The notes under the pieces were generated by a model, which was not told the origin of the DNA, made no database searches, and was given only the letters and a program-made list of their open reading frames with translations. This document shows, in pieces, positions 7,064 to 12,137 of a stretch of DNA of 21,645 nucleotides (position 1 is its first letter; each line of letters begins with the position of its first letter). This DNA is from CAYYMD01 sp964480425. GTDB lineage: Bacteria > Planctomycetota > Phycisphaerae > SM23-33. The stretch is from the NCBI GenBank assembly GCA_964480425.1, contig CAYZPY010000026.1:1-21645 (forward strand), in the 5' to 3' direction. Position numbers and translations under genes: made by a program.

Positions 7064-8680
7064 TTAGACGACCGCCTCGTCGACCTTGTCTTGTTCCTCG
7101 GCGTCTTCGTCGTATTCTGTGACCATCAGGTTGGTGGTCAGCAGCAGACCCGCAACCGATGCGGCGTTCTGAAGCGCCGAACGCGAGACCATGGCGGGGT
7201 CGATGATGCCGGCCTTGATCATGTCCTCGAACTCGCCGGTGGCGGCGTTGTATCCCACGTTTCCGCTGCGCGCCAGCACCTGCCCGACGACGACCTCGCC
7301 GTCGGCGCCGGTGTTGTCCACTATCTGGTGGGTGGGGCGACGCAGCGCCCTGGCCACCACGTCGACGCCGATCNNNNNNNNNNCCTTGGCGCGCGCCTTG
7401 TCCAGCGCCTTTATCGCCCGAAGGAAGATAACGCCCCCCCCGGGCACGATGCCCTCGGCGTGCGCGGCGCGTGTGGCGTGTACGGCGTCGTCGATGAGGT
7501 CCTTGCGCTCCTTCATTTCGGTTTCGCTGGCGGCCCCGGCCTTGATTACCGCCACCCCGCTGGTCAGCTTGCCCAGGCGCTCCTGGAGCTTCTCCCGGTC
7601 ATAATCGCTGGTGGTCTTGTCTATCTGCGTGCGGATGGTCTCGGCGCGGGCGGTGATGTCCTTCTTCTTGCCGCCGCCCCTGATGATGGTGGTGGTGTCC
7701 TTGTCGATGACTACCTTGCGGGCGGTTCCCAGCATATCAAGGGTGACGTTTTCCATCTTGACGCCCAGATCCTCCGAGATGAACTGCCCGCCGGTGACCA
7801 CGGCGGTGTCGCCCAGGATGGCCTTGCGCCTGTCGCCGAACGCCGGCGCCTTGACAGCGCAGACCTTCAGCGTGCCGCGAAGTTTGTTGACCACCAGTCC
7901 CGCCAGGGCCTCGCCCTCGACGTCCTCGGCGATGACCAGAAGGGGCTTTCCTGACGCGGCGACCTTCTCCAGCACCGGAAGCAGGTCGCGCAGCGAGGAT
8001 ACCTTCTTTTCGTGAATCAGAATGTACGGGTCCTCCAGCACGCACTGGAGCGTGTTGGCGTCGGTCATGAAGTAGGCCGAAATGTAGCCCTTGTCGAACT
8101 GCATGCCCTCGACGACCTCCAGTTCGTTGGCCAGGGATTGTCCTTCCTCGACGGTGATGACGCCCTCGGCGCCGACCTTCTCGAACGCATCGGCGATGAG
8201 TTCGCCGATGTCTTGATTCCAGTTGGCCGACACCGTCGCCACCTTGCGGAGGTCCTCGTTGGTCCGGCAGGGCTTGACCTGGGAGGCGATAAAATCCACC
8301 GCGGCGTCGACGGCAAGGTCTATGCCGCGCTTCACCGCCACGGGATTCGCCCCGGCCGTTACGTTCTTGACGCCTTCCTGGACGATCGCCTCTGCCAGGA
8401 CCACCGCCGTGGTGGTCCCGTCGCCCACAACGTCGGAGGTCTTGGAGGCGACCTCGTTGGCCATCTTGGCGCCCATGTTCATGAACGGGTTGGGAAGCTC
8501 AACTTCCTTCGAGACGGTCACGCCGTCCTTGGTGACCTTGGGCGAGCCGAATGATTTCTGCAAAATAACGTTCCGCCCGGTCGGTCCGAGCGTTACCTTA
8601 ACGGCCGAGGCCAGCGAAGATATGCCCTTGAGCATTTCCCTGCGCGCCTCGACGTCGAACAGCATCTGCTTGGCAGCCAT
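7064..8680 (-). CDS. groEL: GroEL chaperonin, paralogue without GGM tail
   Basis: This is the 60-kDa chaperonin subunit, which forms the ring that folds proteins with GroES and ATP. Intact family blocks include LGPTGRNVIL, GDGTTTAVVLAEAI with ATP-site Asp87, and the hinge and substrate-binding region. The segment DDAVHATRAAHAEGIVPGGG contains the catalytic Asp region. The protein has 538 residues in frame, including four undefined residues caused by ten N bases at 7374-7383. The C-terminus ends in acidic residues (EDAEEQDKVDEAVV) instead of a GGM repeat. It follows groES, the classical order, and has an AGGAG site (8689-8693) eight bases before the ATG. Chaperonins lacking the GGM tail may differ in cavity properties or clients; that is inference. 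Confidence 0.96.
   Translation of the reverse strand: MAAKQMLFDVEARREMLKGISSLASAVKVTLGPTGRNVILQKSFGSPKVTKDGVTVSKEVELPNPFMNMGAKMANEVASKTSDVVGDGTTTAVVLAEAIVQEGVKNVTAGANPVAVKRGIDLAVDAAVDFIASQVKPCRTNEDLRKVATVSANWNQDIGELIADAFEKVGAEGVITVEEGQSLANELEVVEGMQFDKGYISAYFMTDANTLQCVLEDPYILIHEKKVSSLRDLLPVLEKVAASGKPLLVIAEDVEGEALAGLVVNKLRGTLKVCAVKAPAFGDRRKAILGDTAVVTGGQFISEDLGVKMENVTLDMLGTARKVVIDKDTTTIIRGGGKKKDITARAETIRTQIDKTTSDYDREKLQERLGKLTSGVAVIKAGAASETEMKERKDLIDDAVHATRAAHAEGIVPGGGVIFLRAIKALDKARAKXXXXIGVDVVARALRRPTHQIVDNTGADGEVVVGQVLARSGNVGYNAATGEFEDMIKAGIIDPAMVSRSALQNAASVAGLLLTTNLMVTEYDEDAEEQDKVDEAVV
7374..7383. other. Assembly gap of ten N within groEL1
   Basis: Ten undefined bases interrupt the equatorial domain coding region. 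The reading frame continues across them, and the alignment with the GroEL paralogue at 9290-10969 needs exactly four residues here (GDEQ in that copy). The gap length is therefore probably right even though ten N is also a common placeholder. Confidence 0.95.
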
Positions 8681-8688
8681 CTTTAATT

Positions 8689-8693
8689 CTCCT
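8689..8693 (-). promoter_or_regulatory. Ribosome binding site of groEL1
   Basis: AGGAG on the minus strand, eight bases before the ATG at 8680. It fixes the start codon. Confidence 0.8.
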
Positions 8694-8700
8694 AAGTTGA

Positions 8701-8820
8701 TCAGTTAATCGGTCGGTCAGTTAATCGGTGAAATCAAAAACAGATAAGCCGTACCAATACGTGAGGCAAAATCGATTAATCAGATTTTTTCTGATTAACT
8801 GATTCACCGGTTAACCGATT
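8701..8820. repeat. AT-rich inverted and direct repeats between groES and groEL1
   Basis: TCAGTTAATCGG occurs twice (8701-8712 and 8718-8729). The segment 8718-8733 is repeated in inverted form at 8803-8818 with 14 of 16 bases matching. A perfect 8-bp stem (8776-8783 with 8791-8798) lies between. The segment 8800-8820 matches another intergenic site at 19997-20017 in 19 of 21 bases. The region could fold in the groES-groEL1 mRNA. No CIRCE motif is present. Confidence 0.6.
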
Positions 8821-8825
8821 CACTG

Positions 8826-9113
8826 TTATTCAATTACGGCCAGTATGTCCGACTCCCGTAGTATGACGTAATCGTCGCCGTCTATGCGGACCTCGGTCCC
8901 GGCGAACTTGGCGTAATAGACTTCCTGTCCTTTTTTTACGCTCACCTCGGTGCGTTCGCCCGTTTCGAGCATTTTGCCAGGCCCGACCGCCTCGACCTTT
9001 CCCCGCTGCGGCTTTTCGCGGGCCGTGTCGGGAAGCACGATCCCGCCGGGCGTCTTTTCTTCCGCATCGCTCTGTCTAATCAGAACCCTGTCGTCCAAAG
9101 GTTTTACCGCCAT
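8826..9113 (-). CDS. groES: GroES co-chaperonin
   Basis: The 10-kDa lid of the GroEL chamber. The 95-residue protein starts MAVKPLDDRVLIRQ and contains KTPGGIVLPDTAREKPQ (the mobile loop that docks on GroEL), GKVEAVGPG and the C-terminal YVILRESDILAVIE. Length and all blocks match the family. It is placed between two groEL genes and could serve both. A clear AGGAG site at 9122-9126 lies eight bases before the ATG. Confidence 0.98.
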   Translation of the reverse strand: MAVKPLDDRVLIRQSDAEEKTPGGIVLPDTAREKPQRGKVEAVGPGKMLETGERTEVSVKKGQEVYYAKFAGTEVRIDGDDYVILRESDILAVIE

Positions 9114-9121
9114 GTCTTTTG

Positions 9122-9126
9122 CTCCT
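9122..9126 (-). promoter_or_regulatory. Ribosome binding site of groES
   Basis: AGGAG on the minus strand, eight bases before the ATG at 9113. Confidence 0.8.
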
Positions 9127-9170
9127 GTTTACGTTTTTGATTTTTCTGCTGCTCAATATCCCGTTCGCTT

Positions 9171-9227
9171 GCCTGCCTGCTTACCGCACCTGCCTGCCTA
9201 ACGCCAGGTAGGCAGGGGTAGGCAGGC
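9171..9227. repeat. Nested hairpin of CCTGCCT/AGGCAGG repeats between groEL2 and groES
   Basis: The inner stem pairs 9189-9199 with 9206-9216 (11 bp with one G-T wobble, six-base loop). An outer 8-bp perfect stem pairs 9171-9178 with 9220-9227. Multiple GCCTGCCT units make this look like a REP-type intergenic element. It has no T-run, so it more likely stabilises or processes the groEL2-groES mRNA than terminates it. Confidence 0.65.
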
Positions 9228-9289
9228 GCTGGCGTCTGGTTTATTCCGCCCAGACGGGCGGCCTTATGGCCTCAATCCGCAATCGGCAA

Positions 9290-10969
9290 TCACATCATGC
9301 CCCCCATGCCGCCCATGCCGCCCATACCACCCATGCCGCCCATGCCGCCGGGTGGCATTCCGCCGGGTCCGCCGGGCGGGGCCTGTTCTTCTTCCTGCGG
9401 TTTTTCCGCCACGGCGGCGTCGCAGGTCAAAAGCAGCGAGGCCACCGATGCGGCGTTCTGAATCGCCGTTCGGGCGACCTTGGCCGGGTCGATTACGCCG
9501 GCCTTGATGAGGTCCTCGTACTTTAGCGTCTCGGCGTTGAAGCCGTAGTTGCCCTGGTGCTCCATTACCTCGTGGAGTACCACGGAGGCGGGCTCGCCGG
9601 CGTTTGCGGCTATCTGCCTTAGCGGTTCGGCCAGCGCCTTGCGTACTATCTCCACGCCGGTTTGCTCGTCGCCGGACGCCTTTGTGTTGTCCAGTGCCTT
9701 TGCCGCACGCACCAGCGCCACCCCGCCGCCGACCAGCACGCCTTCTTCGATCGCGGCTCGCGTGGCGTGCAGGGCGTCTTCTATGCGGGCCTTTTTCTCC
9801 TTCATCTCCGACTCGCTTGCGGCGCCCACGTTCACCTGCGCCACGCCCCCGGCGAGTTTGGCCAGACGCTCCTGGAGTTTCTCGCGATCGTAATCGCTGG
9901 TGGTGGTATCGATCTCGCGGCGAATCTGCTCTATCCGCGAGCGGATGTCAGAAGTTTCCCCGGCGCCTTCGATTATCGTGGTGTTGTCATTGTCCACGGT
10001 GACCGTCTTGGCCGTGCCAAGGTCCGCCAGCGATATGCTCTCCAGGTCAACGCCAAGGTCCTTGGAGAAGAACGTCCCGCCGGTCAGCGTGCTTATGTCG
10101 CCCAGCATCGCCTTGCGCCTGTCGCCGTATCCCGGCGCCTTTACCGCGCAGACGCTCACGATGCCGCGAAGTTTGTTGACCACCAGCGTCGCCAACGCCT
10201 CGGACTCCACGTCCTCGGCGATTATCAAAAGCGAGCGCTTGGCCTGGGAGACCTTCTCAAGAAGCGGGACGAGTTTGGACACGTTCGATATTTTATCCTC
10301 GTGGATGAAGATCAGCGGCTTTTCCAGGCGGCATTCCATCGCCTCCGGGTCGGTAACGAAGTGAGGCGAGAGGTACCCCCGGTCGAACTGCATGCCCTCG
10401 ACCACGTCAACGCTCGTCTCGACGCCCTTGCCTTCCTCGACGGTTATCACGCCGTCGCGCCCGACCTTGTCCATCGCCTCCGCCAGCATTTTACCCACTT
10501 CCTGGTCGTTGTTTGCGCTGATGGCGGCGATGTTGCGTATGTCCTCGGCGCCCTTGACGGGGATGGACATGTCGCCCAACTCGCCAACCACGACGTCGGT
10601 GGCCTTCCTGATGCCGCGCGCCAGCGCCATGGCGTCGGCGCCGGCGGCCAGGTTGCGGTACCCATGTCGGAACATCGCCTCCGCCAGTACGGTGGCGGTG
10701 GTCGTCCCGTCGCCGGCGGCGTCGGAGGTCTTGCTGGCCGCCTCCTTAATCAACTGGGCGCCCATGTTCTGGTACTTGTCGTTAAGTTCGATTTCCTCGG
10801 CGACGGTGACCCCGTCCTTGGTCACTGTCGGTGCGCCCCATCCCTTGTCCAGAACGGCGGTCCTTCCGCGCGGACCGAGAGTGGATTTGACCGCGCGGGT
10901 GAGTTTCTCCACGCCTTCCAGGAGGGCTTGGCGGGCGTTTTTGTCGAATGCAATCTGTTTTGCCGCCAT
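9290..10969 (-). CDS. groEL: GroEL chaperonin, paralogue with GGM tail
   Basis: A second 60-kDa chaperonin. The frame is open to 11032, but the start at 10969 gives MAAKQIAFDKNARQAL, the normal GroEL N-terminus, with an AAGGAG site nine bases upstream. This yields 559 residues. ATP-site Asp87 is in GDGTTTATVLAEAM. The segment EDALHATRAAIEEGVLVGGG carries the catalytic Asp; the VLVGGG replaces the more usual VVPGGG. The C-terminus is a long Gly-Gly-Met repeat preceded by a Pro/Gly-rich stretch (coded by about 9293-9375), the classical tail that projects into the folding chamber. It is first in the run groEL2-groES-groEL1. No CIRCE site is visible upstream. Confidence 0.97.
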   Translation of the reverse strand: MAAKQIAFDKNARQALLEGVEKLTRAVKSTLGPRGRTAVLDKGWGAPTVTKDGVTVAEEIELNDKYQNMGAQLIKEAASKTSDAAGDGTTTATVLAEAMFRHGYRNLAAGADAMALARGIRKATDVVVGELGDMSIPVKGAEDIRNIAAISANNDQEVGKMLAEAMDKVGRDGVITVEEGKGVETSVDVVEGMQFDRGYLSPHFVTDPEAMECRLEKPLIFIHEDKISNVSKLVPLLEKVSQAKRSLLIIAEDVESEALATLVVNKLRGIVSVCAVKAPGYGDRRKAMLGDISTLTGGTFFSKDLGVDLESISLADLGTAKTVTVDNDNTTIIEGAGETSDIRSRIEQIRREIDTTTSDYDREKLQERLAKLAGGVAQVNVGAASESEMKEKKARIEDALHATRAAIEEGVLVGGGVALVRAAKALDNTKASGDEQTGVEIVRKALAEPLRQIAANAGEPASVVLHEVMEHQGNYGFNAETLKYEDLIKAGVIDPAKVARTAIQNAASVASLLLTCDAAVAEKPQEEEQAPPGGPGGMPPGGMGGMGGMGGMGGMGGMM

Positions 10970-10978
10970 CAGGTATGT

Positions 10979-10984
10979 CTCCTT
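10979..10984 (-). promoter_or_regulatory. Ribosome binding site of groEL2 deciding its start
   Basis: AAGGAG on the minus strand, nine bases before the ATG at 10969. It supports this start over upstream codons reaching 11032. Confidence 0.8.
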
Positions 10985-11029
10985 ATCGGTTTGCGGTTGA
11001 CTTCTCGACGATGAATCACGCCGGCGGCG

Positions 11030-11075
11030 CATAGGCCGCGCAGCACTTGCGCCGTTAATAGCAGCAAGCCCTATG
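11030..11075. other. Possible leader hairpin upstream of groEL2
   Basis: CATAGG (11030-11035) can pair with CCTATG (11070-11075), and CTTGC (11046-11050) with GCAAG (11064-11068). The sides are uneven and the match is modest. If transcribed it would lie about 60 bases upstream of the groEL2 start. Otherwise the stretch 10985-11212 shows no gene. Confidence 0.25.
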
Positions 11076-11216
11076 CCGACACGCGCATCTATCTGAAATG
11101 AATCAACTTAGATATTTTACTCCCCTCTGCGCCGCCAGCGGGAACCTGCCATCTCTGCGCTTGACGCGCGAAAAAGCGGTGATTTTGACAGTATACCGCG
11201 GAAGATTAACACCTGA

Positions 11217-11380
11217 TTTAACGGCTCGGGCTGCACGCTCGTCGCCTGCGAGCAGACCGACCGGAAGGCGTGCCTCCGCGCCTCATGGAACTCGACCCGT
11301 CGTATTGCGAGGTGATAGTGCAGAGATTGGAACAGTTCGCCGCTCTAAAGGCAGAGAGGATTACCGGAGATACGGACTAA
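11217..11380 (+). pseudogene. Decayed 3' end of a DNA methyltransferase (N6-adenine/N4-cytosine type)
   Basis: In one frame 11217-11283 reads FNGSGCTLVACEQTDRKACL, and in another 11285-11377 reads MELDPSYCEVIVQRLEQFAA and continues to a TAA at 11378-11380. Together they match the C-terminal SAM-binding (F.GSGST..AC) and ELDP.Y.DVI..RWE..TG region of phage- and plasmid-type DNA methyltransferases. The two parts are out of frame. The join contains GCCTCCGC (11272-11279) followed by GCCTC again, so an 8-base tandem duplication explains the shift; removing it restores RKACLMELDP. A TGA at 11214-11216 precedes the first block and nothing recognisable lies upstream. The catalytic (D/N)PPY part is absent, so this is a dead fragment. 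Confidence 0.7.
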
Positions 11381-11508
11381 TGTGCAATCTTCCGAAAAAA
11401 TTCCGCTATCTGGTCCTCGTCGGCCTTTGCTTCGGCTACGGCCATGGTAATGGCTTGGAGCCCCTCTTGGTCGGGCTCCATCTCAATGTCGTTGATCCCC
11501 GGGAACAC
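11377..11508 (-). CDS. Small ORF of unknown function or gene remnant
   Basis: A short minus-strand frame from a GTG at 11508 to TAG encodes 43 acidic, helix-prone residues (including EPDQEGLQAITMAVAEAKAD and EFFRKIAH). The frame is open back to a TAA at 11527-11529. Its stop overlaps the stop of the decayed methyltransferase on the opposite strand. The composition looks like protein rather than random sequence, but there is no good ribosome site. It may be the end of a lost gene. I do not recognise it. Confidence 0.3.
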   Translation of the reverse strand: MFPGINDIEMEPDQEGLQAITMAVAEAKADEDQIAEFFRKIAH

Positions 11509-11612
11509 GACGGTCGCCGCCGCGCCTTAATTGGGAGCGTTTATCCGCCTTTTACGGGCCGCCGCGCCTGACGAGGTTGGTCCTGCCGGTGTCGGTAAGC
11601 GGGCGCCGCCCG

Positions 11613-11933
11613 TCAGGGCGAGTCCGTGGTTGATTGGCGCTTTTGAATGTCGTCTATCCGCCTGCTCAGCGAGGTCTTGACGAACATCAGCCATCCGAAG
11701 ACCTTCATCATCACGATGGAATTCATCGCCACGATAATCAGCACCGCGCCTATGATGTTGGTCCTCACCTCGGCCGAGGGACCGAGCATCGTTATGCCGA
11801 TAATCGCTATCGCTATCGCCGCAGCGCTTATCAGCACCAGCCAGGCGAATATCCACGCGGGTATCGCCGCGAACATGTCGCGCATCATGCTCCCGAAAGA
11901 CTCGCGGTATTTGCCTTTTTCGTTTCCGTTCAT
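11613..11933 (-). CDS. Small two-helix membrane protein, DUF6768-like
   Basis: This 106-residue protein has a charged N-terminus (MNGNEKGKYRESFGSMMRDMF). Two hydrophobic helices follow at about residues 26-50 and 60-85, with a basic end containing MMKVFGWLMFVKTSLSRRID. The layout (short amphipathic start, two membrane spans, then a K/M-rich turn and a helix of alternating charges) resembles the small DUF6768 membrane proteins of planctomycetes, in which a sigma factor gene is often nearby; none is here. The family link is from memory and not certain. A clear AAAGGA site (11941-11946) lies seven bases before the ATG. It is divergent from mutS. Confidence 0.75.
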   Translation of the reverse strand: MNGNEKGKYRESFGSMMRDMFAAIPAWIFAWLVLISAAAIAIAIIGITMLGPSAEVRTNIIGAVLIIVAMNSIVMMKVFGWLMFVKTSLSRRIDDIQKRQSTTDSP

Positions 11934-11940
11934 GGTGTGT

Positions 11941-11946
11941 TCCTTT
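11941..11946 (-). promoter_or_regulatory. Ribosome binding site of the small membrane protein
   Basis: AAAGGA on the minus strand, seven bases before the ATG at 11933. Confidence 0.65.
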
Positions 11947-12095
11947 CCGGGCGAATCCTGCCCGCCAGGCGCCCGCGATAATTATACCCGTCGCCTCACG
12001 AGTCGCCACCGTCATTTGGCGGTGATGACCGCTCGCTTGTAGCGGGTAAGCGCCGGGTCGGTTCCGTGAAAATGTATTTCAGGCGGGGCGCGGGC

Positions 12096-12124
12096 TTGAG
12101 TGACGGCGGGGGGTATCTTATCAT
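12096..12124 (+). promoter_or_regulatory. Candidate promoter of mutS with very short leader
   Basis: TTGAGT (12096-12101) and TATCAT (12119-12124) are 17 bases apart. Transcription would begin near 12131, only about seven bases before the ATG at 12138, and no Shine-Dalgarno sequence is seen there. Confidence 0.4.
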
Positions 12125-12137
12125 CGGCGAATCCGTC

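Noticed and set aside
9662..11014. Long plus-strand frame of 450 codons opposite groEL2
   Set aside because: The opposite strand encodes a full-length GroEL with all motifs; the plus-strand reading has no family pattern.
8681..11130. CIRCE (HrcA) operator near the chaperonin genes
   Set aside because: No TTAGCACTC-N9-GAGTGCTAA or close variant is found in the spaces before groEL2, groES or groEL1.
11098..11571. Plus-strand frame of 157 codons over the methyltransferase remnant
   Set aside because: It reads the methyltransferase remnant in the wrong frame and continues into sequence with no protein-like character; no ribosome site.
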